From assembly GCA_910584395.1 (NCBI GenBank), contig CAJUAS010000064.1:1-5653 (forward strand): a stretch of DNA of 5,653 bases, in the 5' to 3' direction. The translations under genes were made by a program, and so were the position numbers. This DNA is from an uncultured Oscillospiraceae bacterium (GTDB lineage: Bacteria; Bacillota; Clostridia; Oscillospirales; Oscillospiraceae). The notes below the pieces were generated by a model. That model made no database searches. It was not told the DNA's origin and saw only the letters and a program-made list of their open reading frames with translations. Shown piece after piece: positions 1-5,653 of the stretch. Each line of letters begins with the position of its first letter. Within the stretch, counting starts at the first letter, position 1.

Positions 1-351
1 CAGCCCTCCACCGAGCTGTCCGGCGGCGAGGCCCAGCGGGTGAAGCTGGCCACCGAGCTTTCCAAACGCTCCACCGGCTCGACCATCTATATTTTGGACG
101 AGCCTACCACCGGGCTTCACACTGCCGACGTCCACCAGCTTGTGGAGGTGCTTCAGCGGTTTGTGGAGGGGGGCAACACCGTGGTGGTCATCGAACACAA
201 TCTGGACGTGATCAAGACCGCCGACTACCTCATTGATCTTGGCCCGGAGGGGGGCGACGGCGGCGGACAGGTGGTCTGCACCGGCACGCCGGAAGAGGTG
301 GCGAAGTGTGAAAAGAGCTACACGGGCCGGTATTTGAAGAACGTGCTGTAA
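1..351 (+). CDS. uvrA: UvrABC system protein A, C-terminal end (partial)
   Basis: This is the last 116 codons of UvrA, the dimeric ATPase that finds bulky DNA lesions and loads UvrB in nucleotide excision repair. The frame is open from the first base, so the gene begins upstream. Visible residues 6-13 carry the ABC signature LSGGEAQR of the second nucleotide-binding domain. They are followed by the Walker B and D-loop stretch ILDEPTTGLH (about 31-40) and the H-loop segment VVVIEHNLDVIKTADYLIDL (about 61-80). The family's GPEGGDGGG motif comes next, then a TPEEVA tail that ends as UvrA proteins normally do. Nothing appears truncated at the C-terminus. The Walker A motifs, zinc modules and UvrB-binding domain lie outside the window. 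The stop is 38 bases from the next gene with no terminator hairpin between, so the downstream membrane gene is probably co-transcribed. The identification is near certain because the signature and H-loop wording is UvrA-specific. Confidence 0.97.
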   Translation, partial: QPSTELSGGEAQRVKLATELSKRSTGSTIYILDEPTTGLHTADVHQLVEVLQRFVEGGNTVVVIEHNLDVIKTADYLIDLGPEGGDGGGQVVCTGTPEEVAKCEKSYTGRYLKNVL

Positions 352-375
352 AAGAGCGGAAATCAATGAAAGGGC

Positions 376-384
376 AGGAGGTGA
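376..384 (+). promoter_or_regulatory. Ribosome binding site that sets the start of the COG2426 gene
   Basis: AGGAGGTGA is a near-perfect anti-16S match, with the GGAGG core ending 8 bases before the ATG at 390. An earlier in-frame ATG at 366 would place this site inside the coding sequence and has no purine-rich site of its own. The ATG at 390 is therefore the likely true start. Confidence 0.88.
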
Positions 385-389
385 CGACA

Positions 390-884
390 ATGGAGGCCAT
401 TCGGCTTTGGCTGGAGCAAAACTTTTTCGGCGAGCTTCTCTACACCGCCCTCATGGCCATGGCGCCGGTGGTGGAGCTGCGGGGGGCGATCCCCTTCGGC
501 CACAATGTGCTGGGGCTGAATATCTGGCTGGCGGCGGCGGCGTCCATCGTGGGCAACCTCCTGCCCGTGCCCTTTATCATCATCTATGTGCGCCGGGTGT
601 TTGCCTTTTTGCGGAAAAAGATCCCCAAGCTCAACCGCATGGTGGACAGGCTGGTCCGCAAGGCGGAAGGGAAACGGGAGACGGTGAACAAATACGGCTT
701 CTGGGGGCTTTGCGTTCTGGTGGCCATCCCCCTCCCCGGCACAGGGGCGTGGACGGGGGCGATGGTGGCGGCATTTATGGATATGCGGATCAAAAAAGCC
801 TTCCCCGCCATTGCGTTGGGGGTGGTCATCGCGGCCGTAGTGGTGACCTTCCTCACCGTCGGGGTCACGGCGATCCTCGTTTAG
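390..884 (+). CDS. Small multidrug export family (COG2426) membrane protein
   Basis: This 164-residue integral membrane protein matches the COG2426 / Sm_multidrug_ex family. The family name comes from early annotation, and no transported substrate is established. Hydrophobic segments lie at roughly residues 13-35, 43-66, 102-125 and 137-160. A basic cytoplasmic-type loop, rich in Arg and Lys, spans about 67-101. Two short motifs define the family: VELRGAIPFG near 28-37 after the first hydrophobic stretch, and VAIPLPGTGAWTG near 111-123. The proline/glycine-rich pair resembles the paired re-entrant segments of the DedA/VTT superfamily, to which a distant relationship is plausible but not shown here. 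The start at 390 is preferred over 366 because of the strong ribosome binding site between them. Length is typical for the family. The gene sits 38 bases after uvrA and 28 bases before a microprotein gene, which suggests co-transcription rather than any shown role in repair. Confidence 0.87.
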   Translation: MEAIRLWLEQNFFGELLYTALMAMAPVVELRGAIPFGHNVLGLNIWLAAAASIVGNLLPVPFIIIYVRRVFAFLRKKIPKLNRMVDRLVRKAEGKRETVNKYGFWGLCVLVAIPLPGTGAWTGAMVAAFMDMRIKKAFPAIALGVVIAAVVVTFLTVGVTAILV

Positions 885-899
885 GCATACATTGGCCCA

Positions 900-906
900 G
901 AGGTGA
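900..906 (+). promoter_or_regulatory. Ribosome binding site of the 35-aa microprotein gene
   Basis: GAGGTGA ends 6 bases before the ATG at 913. Its good match and spacing are the main evidence that this very short frame is translated. Confidence 0.6.
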
Positions 907-912
907 ATTGCC

Positions 913-1020
913 ATGGGCCTGTTTTGGGAGAGCTTATTGGCCTTTTTCGCCGCCGTGGGCGTGGTTCAGGTGGCCCGCTGGCTCTGGCAGGGCGTTTGGC
1001 GGCGAAGGGGGCGAAGGTGA
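913..1020 (+). CDS. Putative 35-aa single-span membrane microprotein
   Basis: This short frame is unrecognised and no function is proposed. It encodes 35 residues beginning MGLFWESLLAFF. A hydrophobic stretch (about residues 7-21) with aromatic residues on both sides (F4, W5, W23, W25, W29) could form one membrane helix or a membrane-lying amphipathic one. The C-terminus is RRRGRR, so the positive-inside rule would place it in the cytoplasm. Support for translation is a well-spaced GAGGTGA site, a tight fit between two genes (28 bases after one stop, 9 before the next start), and roughly three-quarters GC at third positions. Against it, the arginine tail uses CGA and AGG codons that are uncommon in the neighbours, and it lies in a purine-rich stretch that also serves as the recD2 ribosome binding region. 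The tail may therefore be a by-product of that site. The frame is the same as recD2 and is closed only by the TGA at 1018. It might instead be the remnant of a longer membrane protein. Confidence 0.5.
   Translation: MGLFWESLLAFFAAVGVVQVARWLWQGVWRRRGRR
1001..1018 (+). repeat. 9-base tandem duplication at the microprotein/recD2 junction
   Basis: GGCGAAGGG at 1001-1009 is followed directly by GGCGAAGGT at 1010-1018, identical at 8 of 9 positions. The unit equals three codons, so it repeats the CGA-AGG pair in the microprotein tail without changing frame. The last copy runs into the AGGTGAGGTGG purine tract that precedes recD2. Confidence 0.75.
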
Positions 1021-1025
1021 GGTGG
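1015..1025 (+). promoter_or_regulatory. Ribosome binding site of recD2 overlapping the microprotein stop
   Basis: AGGTGAGGTGG holds two overlapping Shine-Dalgarno candidates. AGGTGA (1015-1020) ends 9 bases before the GTG at 1030, and AGGTGG (1020-1025) ends 4 bases before it. The TGA stop of the upstream frame (1018-1020) lies inside this tract, so a ribosome ending on the microprotein would sit on the recD2 initiation region. This arrangement is suited to translational coupling, but coupling itself is inferred. Confidence 0.65.
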
Positions 1026-1029
1026 AGAA

Positions 1030-3240
1030 GTGACCGAGGATGCTCTGCGTCTGGAGGGCAAGGTAGACAGCGTGATCTACCGCAACGACGAAAACGGCTA
1101 CACTGTCCTGCGTCTGGCGGCGGAGGGCTTGGATGAGCCTGCCACCGTGGTGGGGTGTATGCCCGGCGTGTCGGTGGGGGAGCAGCTTGTGGTCACGGGG
1201 ACTTGGGGACATCACGCCACCTACGGCGCGCAGTTCAAGGCCCGCACCATGGAGCGTTCCCTCCCCGAGGGGGCGGACGCGATCTTGGAATACCTTTCCT
1301 CCGGGGCAATCAAGGGCATCGGGGGGATCACCGCCCGGCGGCTGGTGGAGGAGTTCGGCGACGAGACGCTGGCGGTGCTGGAGGAACATCCGGAGAAGCT
1401 GAAGTCCATCAAGGGGATGACCCCAAAACGGGCCAAACAGATCGGCGAGGCGTTTCGGGAGCAGATGGGGATGCGCCGTCTGCTGGATTTTCTGCGCCGC
1501 CACGCCTTGAGCGCCGATCTGGCCCTGCCCCTCTACCGCCTTTACGGCTTGGACGCGCTGGAACGGGTGAAGGACGACCCCTATCTCCTCACCCAGCCGG
1601 GGCTGGACGTGGTGTTTCAGGCGGCGGACGCTCTGGCGGTGGAGCTGGGGGTGGACGCCGCCGACCCTCAGCGGCTGGAGGCGGGGCTGCTCTTTGAGCT
1701 GCGCCACAACGCCGGGAACGGCCACACCTTTTTGCCGGTGGACAAGCTCCTGCCCGCCACCACACGGCTTTTGAATCTGGAAAGCCCGGAGACTCTGCTG
1801 AGCGCGCTGGAGAGTCTGGAACGCCACGGGGAGACCGTGCGGGAAACGGCGCTGGGCAGGGACAGCGTCTATCTGGCGGAACTTTACGAGGCGGAGACGT
1901 ACGTCGCCGCCCGGCTGGAGGAGATGGCCCGCCCGGAGCTGCCTGTGCCGGAGGGGTTTGAACGGGTGGTGGAGAAGATCCAGCGGGAGCAGGGCATCGA
2001 ATATGCGCCCCTGCAGCGGGAGGCCATGGAGCTGGCGGCCAAGCGGCAGGTGATGCTCCTCACCGGCGGGCCGGGCACGGGCAAGACCACCTCTCTGCGG
2101 GGGGTGCTGGCCCTCTTTGAGTCCATGGGGCTGGACACCGCCCTTGCCGCTCCCACAGGCCGCGCCGCCAAACGGCTGGGGGAGACCTGCGGACAGGAGG
2201 CGTACACCATCCACCGCCTGCTGGAGACCCGCTATGACGACGCCACCGGGCGGCTGGTGTTCACCCACGGGCAGGACGACCCCTTGAAGGCGGACGCAGT
2301 CATCGTGGATGAGACCTCCATGGTGGATATCCCCCTCATGGCCGCGCTGCTGGCGGGCCTTCGCGGCGACTGCCGTCTAGTGCTGGTGGGCGACCCCAAC
2401 CAGCTCCCCTCAGTGGGGCCGGGGGCGCTGCTGGCCGACCTTTTGAAAAGCGGGGTCATCCCCGCCATTTCCCTCATTGAGATCTTCCGTCAGGCGGCGA
2501 TGAGCGCCATTGTCCGCTCCGCCCATGAGATCCACCACGGCATCGTTCCCCAACTGCGCTCCTTTGACGGGGACTTTTTCTTCCTCAAGCGCTACCACCC
2601 CCAAAAGGCGGTGGACACCATCGTGGAGCTGGTCAAAACCCGCCTGCCCACGAAAATGGGCATCCCCTCCCATCAGGTTCAGGTGCTGTCCCCCACCCGC
2701 CGCTATCCCACCGGGACGGCCAACCTCAACCGGGAGCTTCAGGCGGCGCTGAATCCCCCCGCCCCCGGCAAGCCGGAGAAGACGTTCGGCAGCGTGACCT
2801 TCCGTTTGGGCGACCGGGTGATGCAGGTGAAGAACAACTACGATGTGATGTGGCTGGACGCCCAAAAGGGGGAGAGCGGTCTGGGCATTTTCAACGGCGA
2901 CATCGGGCACATCGTGGAGGTAGAGCCGGGGGGCGGCGCGCTGACAGTGGACTTTGACGGCAAGCAGGTGCTTTACACCCCGGAAGCGTTGGGAGAGCTG
3001 GAGCTGGCCTACGCCGTCACCGTCCACAAAGCGCAGGGCAGCGAGTACCCCGCGGTGGTGCTGGCCTGTCTGGAGGCCGCGCCCATGCTGCTCACCAGAA
3101 GCGTGCTGTATACCGGCGTGACCCGTGCCAAGAGCCTGTTCATCGGCGTGGGCGACGAGCGGGTCTTTGCCCGCATGGTGGAAAACAACAAGCCCCAGCG
3201 GCGGTATTCCGCTCTTGCCGCCCGCCTGACGGGGGAATAG
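1030..3240 (+). CDS. recD2: RecD2 family ATP-dependent DNA helicase (YrrC type)
   Basis: This 736-residue superfamily 1B helicase moves 5' to 3' on single-stranded DNA. RecD2 proteins work without RecBC; in Bacillus and Deinococcus they affect repair and replication-fork progress. An N-terminal OB-like domain covers about 5-75. Helix-hairpin-helix segments follow near 92-110 and 124-142, then the RecD2 helical domain at about 150-240. Core motifs are all present: Walker A GGPGTGKTT (346-354, Lys352), motif Ia APTGRAAKRL (374-383), Walker B VIVDETSM (424-431, Asp427/Glu428), motif III GDPNQLPSVGPG (454-465), and motif IV IFRQ (485-488) with the likely arginine finger Arg487. An SH3-like insert lies near 590-645. 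Motif V is TVHKAQGSEYP (664-674) and motif VI is LYTGVTRAK (693-701). Length lies between the Deinococcus and Bacillus proteins as I recall them, and no key residue is missing. The GTG start at 1030 is preceded by a purine-rich site, and the same frame is closed upstream by TGA at 1018. It probably ends the uvrA transcription unit. Confidence 0.96.
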   Translation: MTEDALRLEGKVDSVIYRNDENGYTVLRLAAEGLDEPATVVGCMPGVSVGEQLVVTGTWGHHATYGAQFKARTMERSLPEGADAILEYLSSGAIKGIGGITARRLVEEFGDETLAVLEEHPEKLKSIKGMTPKRAKQIGEAFREQMGMRRLLDFLRRHALSADLALPLYRLYGLDALERVKDDPYLLTQPGLDVVFQAADALAVELGVDAADPQRLEAGLLFELRHNAGNGHTFLPVDKLLPATTRLLNLESPETLLSALESLERHGETVRETALGRDSVYLAELYEAETYVAARLEEMARPELPVPEGFERVVEKIQREQGIEYAPLQREAMELAAKRQVMLLTGGPGTGKTTSLRGVLALFESMGLDTALAAPTGRAAKRLGETCGQEAYTIHRLLETRYDDATGRLVFTHGQDDPLKADAVIVDETSMVDIPLMAALLAGLRGDCRLVLVGDPNQLPSVGPGALLADLLKSGVIPAISLIEIFRQAAMSAIVRSAHEIHHGIVPQLRSFDGDFFFLKRYHPQKAVDTIVELVKTRLPTKMGIPSHQVQVLSPTRRYPTGTANLNRELQAALNPPAPGKPEKTFGSVTFRLGDRVMQVKNNYDVMWLDAQKGESGLGIFNGDIGHIVEVEPGGGALTVDFDGKQVLYTPEALGELELAYAVTVHKAQGSEYPAVVLACLEAAPMLLTRSVLYTGVTRAKSLFIGVGDERVFARMVENNKPQRRYSALAARLTGE

Positions 3241-3242
3241 GG

Positions 3243-3270
3243 TGGACAAATGAAAAGTTTGTGATATAAT
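3243..3270 (+). promoter_or_regulatory. Sigma-A-type promoter with extended -10, for the CBS gene and mutS2
   Basis: A TGGACA -35 box (3243-3248, five of six bases matching TTGACA) is separated by 16 bases from a perfect TATAAT -10 box (3265-3270). A TG dinucleotide one base upstream of the -10 (3262-3263) gives an extended -10. Transcription would start near 3276-3278 and leave a leader of about 50 bases. The -35 box begins 3 bases after the recD2 stop. The surrounding 90 bases are clearly AT-richer than the genes on either side. Confidence 0.82.
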
Positions 3271-3281
3271 AGACAACAACT

Positions 3282-3295
3282 ACAGCATAAGCTGT
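3282..3295 (+). repeat. Short inverted repeat in the mRNA leader
   Basis: ACAGC and GCTGT (5-base arms) flank an ATAA loop just downstream of the predicted transcription start. It could form a weak hairpin or be a small operator-like palindrome. It lacks a U-tract, so it is not an intrinsic terminator. With 5-base arms it could also be chance. Confidence 0.4.
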
Positions 3296-3328
3296 GAAAA
3301 AGACGTAAATTTTGGGAGGAATACTTTC

Positions 3329-4267
3329 GTGGACGACCGATTGTGGCTCATCATCGGCATTGGCATCGGGTTGGGCATCGCCCTGCTGGTCTGGGGCGTT
3401 TGGCGGCTTTACAGGACGGGACTTTTTTACAAGCTGGGCATCGGCAAGACCAACCCGGCGGAGACCGTTTCGGAGGAGGAGATCCGCCAGCTGGTGGACG
3501 CGGGGGAAGAGACCGGCGCGATCCAGCAGGAGGAGCGGGAGATGATCGAGAACATCTTCGAGTTCAACAACTCCGCCGCCGAGGACGTGATGATCCACCG
3601 CACGGACATGGTGTTCCTCCGGATCGAGGACACCCCGGAGGAAATCTTGAAAACCATCGAGGAATCGGGCCTGTCCCGCTTCCCTGTGTACGACGAAGAC
3701 CCCGACGACATCATCGGCATTTTGAACACGCGGGAGTATCTGCTCAACACCCAGCGCGCCCAGCCCAAGGCCCTGCGGGAGCTGCTCCGCGACCCCTATT
3801 TCATCCCGGAGACGGTGCGTACCGACCTGCTGTTTCGGGATATGCAGAGCCGCAAGGTACATATGGCCATCGTGGTGGACGAGTACGGCGGCACGGCGGG
3901 TCTGGTAACGCTGGAGGACTTGCTGGAGGAGATCGTGGGCAACATATATGACGAGTTTGACCCTCAGGACGCCCCTGACATTTTGGCGCTGGGCGGCGGC
4001 CGCTGGCGGATCAGCGGCGGCGCAGAGCTGGACGCTGTGGCCGAGGCGCTGGATATCGAGCTGCCGGAGCAGGAGGAGTACGACACGCTGGGCGGGCTGG
4101 TGTTTGCCCATCTGGCCGTCATCCCGGAGGATGGCGAGCAGAAGAATTTGAAGCTGGAGCTGCCTGAAATGACCGTCCGGGTGGAATCCATCGCCGACCA
4201 CCGGGTAGAGTGGTGCGTGGTGGAGAAAAAGGCCAAGGCCGAGCCCGGGGCAGAGGAAAACGAGTAA
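3329..4267 (+). CDS. CorC/HlyC-type CBS-domain protein with single N-terminal membrane anchor
   Basis: This 312-residue protein belongs to the hemolysin/CorC (TlyC) family, often linked to magnesium or other divalent cation efflux; no haemolytic activity should be assumed. Residues 5-28 form one strongly hydrophobic, glycine/isoleucine-rich helix followed by basic residues. This suggests a membrane anchor with the rest in the cytoplasm. The segment at about 46-85 (EEEIRQLVDAGEETGAIQQ onward) is the usual linker before the CBS pair. CBS 1 spans roughly 84-143 and contains SRFPVYDEDPDDIIGIL. CBS 2 spans about 150-205 and contains VDEYGGTAGLVTLEDLLEEI. The C-terminal CorC_HlyC domain covers about 218-300, including the YDTLGGLV motif (251-258). 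The four-helix DUF21/CNNM domain of full-length relatives is absent; E. coli CorC likewise lacks it. The GTG start has GGGAGGA (3314-3320) 8 bases upstream. It follows its own promoter and is 10 bases from mutS2, so the two are probably co-transcribed. Confidence 0.9.
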   Translation: MDDRLWLIIGIGIGLGIALLVWGVWRLYRTGLFYKLGIGKTNPAETVSEEEIRQLVDAGEETGAIQQEEREMIENIFEFNNSAAEDVMIHRTDMVFLRIEDTPEEILKTIEESGLSRFPVYDEDPDDIIGILNTREYLLNTQRAQPKALRELLRDPYFIPETVRTDLLFRDMQSRKVHMAIVVDEYGGTAGLVTLEDLLEEIVGNIYDEFDPQDAPDILALGGGRWRISGGAELDAVAEALDIELPEQEEYDTLGGLVFAHLAVIPEDGEQKNLKLELPEMTVRVESIADHRVEWCVVEKKAKAEPGAEENE

Positions 4268-4277
4268 GGAGCGCAAC

Positions 4278-5653
4278 ATGACCGAGCGGTTTTGCAAATC
4301 CATAGAGACCTTAGAGCTGCCCCGCGTGCTGGAAATGCTGGCGGGGGAGGCGGTCACCGCCGAGGGGAAGGAACGCTGTCTGGCGCTCCTTCCCCAAACT
4401 GCTTTACCGGAGGTGCAGCGCCTTCAGGACGAGACCGCCGCCGCCTTTTCCCTCACCGTCCTCCACGGCACGCCGCCGCTGGGGGACGTGCGCCCGGTGG
4501 GCGGCGCGCTGAGCCGGGCCGACCGGGGCGGCGCGCTGAACACCCGGGAGCTGCTGGACGTGGCGCGGGTGCTGCGCAGCGCGCGGGGCTGCAAGGAATA
4601 CGGCGGCGCAGGGGGAGACAGCGTCATCTCCCACCTCTTTGCCTCTCTCACCGCCAACAAGTATCTGGAGGAGAAGATCACCGCCTCCATCCCCGACGAG
4701 GACACCATCTCCGACGCCGCCAGCACCGAACTGGCGGACATCCGCCGCCACAAGCGGGCCGCCGCCGGGAAGGTGCGGGACGTGCTCAACAAGCTCATCT
4801 CCTCCAATCAGGCCAAGTACCTTCAGGACGCCATCATCACCCAGCGGGGCGGACGGTTTGTAGTGCCGGTGAAGTCGGAGCATAAAAACGCCATCCCCGG
4901 TCTGGTACACGACGTGTCCGGGTCAGGCTCTACCTTCTTCATCGAGCCTATGGGCGTGGTGAAGGCCAACAACGAGCTTCGGGAACTGGAGGCCAAGGAG
5001 GAAAAGGAGATCGAACGGATCTTGGCGGCCCTCTCCGCCGAGTGCGCGTCCTTTCGGGAGGACATCTCCATGGACTACGACCTCCTGATCCTGCTGGACG
5101 TGATTTTCGCCAAAGCGAAGCTGGCCAGCCGCATGAACGCCATCGCCCCCAAGCTGACCGAGGGCGTGATCTCCCTGAAAAAGGCCCGCCACCCCCTCCT
5201 TGACCCCAAAAAAGCGGTGGTCAACGACCTCTATTTGGGAGAAAATTTCGACACGCTGGTCATCACCGGACCCAACACCGGGGGCAAGACGGTGACCCTG
5301 AAAACCATCGGTCTTTTGACCCTCATGGCCCAGTGCGGCCTTCATATTCCCGCCGCCGACGACAGCGCGGTGGCGGTGAGAAGTCAGGTGCTCTCCGACA
5401 TCGGCGACGAGCAGTCCATCGCCCAGAACCTCTCCACCTTCTCCTCCCATATGGTGAACATCGTGGGCATTTTGGCCGAGGCGGACAGGGACAGCCTCGT
5501 CCTCTTTGACGAGCTGGGGGCGGGGACAGACCCGGTGGAGGGGGCGGCGCTGGCCGCCGCCATCATCGAGCGCACCCGCGCGCTGGGCGCGCTGGTGGCC
5601 GCCACCACCCACTATGCCGAGCTGAAGCTGTACGCCATGACCACCGCCGGGGT
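4278..5653 (+). CDS. mutS2: MutS2 family protein, N-terminal 458 codons (partial)
   Basis: The open frame runs from ATG 4278 through the window end with no stop, giving 458 full codons plus two bases. MutS2 is a MutS-like ATPase without the mismatch-recognition domain. Members are reported to act on recombination intermediates and, in Bacillus, on collided ribosomes. The N-terminus (FCKSIETLELPRVLEML) and the coiled, charged region to about residue 300 match the lever/clamp part, with the conserved VHDVSGSGSTFFIEP segment near 210-224. The ATPase core has Walker A GPNTGGKT (331-338, Lys337), GDEQS (376-380), the signature region STFSSHM (386-392), Walker B LVLFDE (407-412, Asp411/Glu412) and the H-loop TTHYAELK (443-450). 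Full-length relatives are near 780 residues, so the rest of the coiled region, the KOW segment and the C-terminal Smr nuclease domain lie past the window edge and cannot be judged. AAGGAG (4266-4271), overlapping the previous stop codon, is 6 bases before the start, which favours coupled translation with the CBS gene. Confidence 0.95.
   Translation, partial: MTERFCKSIETLELPRVLEMLAGEAVTAEGKERCLALLPQTALPEVQRLQDETAAAFSLTVLHGTPPLGDVRPVGGALSRADRGGALNTRELLDVARVLRSARGCKEYGGAGGDSVISHLFASLTANKYLEEKITASIPDEDTISDAASTELADIRRHKRAAAGKVRDVLNKLISSNQAKYLQDAIITQRGGRFVVPVKSEHKNAIPGLVHDVSGSGSTFFIEPMGVVKANNELRELEAKEEKEIERILAALSAECASFREDISMDYDLLILLDVIFAKAKLASRMNAIAPKLTEGVISLKKARHPLLDPKKAVVNDLYLGENFDTLVITGPNTGGKTVTLKTIGLLTLMAQCGLHIPAADDSAVAVRSQVLSDIGDEQSIAQNLSTFSSHMVNIVGILAEADRDSLVLFDELGAGTDPVEGAALAAAIIERTRALGALVAATTHYAELKLYAMTTAG

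Noticed and set aside
529..543. GCG/GGC triplet run resembling a microsatellite
   Set aside because: It encodes an alanine run inside a membrane helix of the COG2426 protein, and is too short to count as a repeat element in GC-rich DNA.
363..914. A 183-codon minus-strand frame opposite the COG2426 gene
   Set aside because: His/Arg/Pro-rich antisense product. The plus-strand frame has the family motifs and a strong ribosome binding site.
934..2268. A 444-codon open frame on the minus strand opposite recD2
   Set aside because: It lies wholly antisense to a gene with every helicase motif. Its product is rich in His, Gln, Pro, Gly and Arg with no domain, as expected for the antisense shadow of a GC-rich gene.
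2410..3279. A 289-codon minus-strand frame over the recD2 C-terminus
   Set aside because: Same antisense-shadow composition, and it would cover the promoter region. No ribosome binding site or recognisable motif.
3282..3295. Leader hairpin considered as a terminator or riboswitch
   Set aside because: The stem is only 5 bases with no U-tract, and the leader of about 50 bases is too short and unstructured for a known riboswitch.
3140..4357. A 405-codon minus-strand frame over the CBS gene
   Set aside because: It runs antisense across the end of recD2, a clear promoter, the whole CBS gene and the mutS2 start. The composition is again shadow-like.
4292..4885. A 197-codon plus-strand frame at the start of mutS2
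   Set aside because: Overlaps the true mutS2 frame (4278 onward), which has conserved MutS2 sequence and a ribosome binding site. The overlapping frame gives an Arg/Gly/Ala-rich product without motifs.

Overview
The window looks like ordinary chromosomal housekeeping DNA from a high-GC member of the Clostridia. A gut Oscillospiraceae relative (Flavonifractor/Lawsonibacter type) is my best guess. This rests on strong AGGAGG-type ribosome binding sites, GTG starts, a sigma-A-like promoter, GC-rich third codon positions, and the presence of both RecD2 and MutS2. The taxon is inferred from style and was not checked by any search. All genes are on the + strand, and there are no RNA genes, mobile elements or CRISPR arrays.

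Layout: (1) positions 1-351 hold the last 116 codons of uvrA, the damage-recognition ATPase of nucleotide excision repair. (2) 390-884 encodes a small four-helix membrane protein of the COG2426 'small multidrug export' family. (3) 913-1020 encodes a 35-residue single-span membrane microprotein with its own Shine-Dalgarno. (4) 1030-3240 encodes a complete RecD2-type 5'-3' helicase. The gaps between these four are 38, 28 and 9 bases and no terminator is visible, so they probably form the tail of one transcription unit. (5) A good promoter (3243-3270) starts 3 bases after the recD2 stop. It drives a second unit: a membrane-anchored CorC/HlyC-type CBS-domain protein (3329-4267) and, 10 bases later, mutS2 (4278 to the window end), which is cut off after its ATPase core.

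How the genes fit together: three of the five longer genes (uvrA, recD2, mutS2) act on damaged, stalled or recombining DNA, interleaved with two membrane proteins of poorly defined function. The repair genes are well-known families. I do not see a clearly new system. The least explained items are the 35-aa microprotein, which is in frame with recD2 and ends in a 9-base tandem duplication that also feeds the recD2 ribosome binding site, and the CBS protein in which a single anchor helix replaces the usual DUF21 membrane domain.
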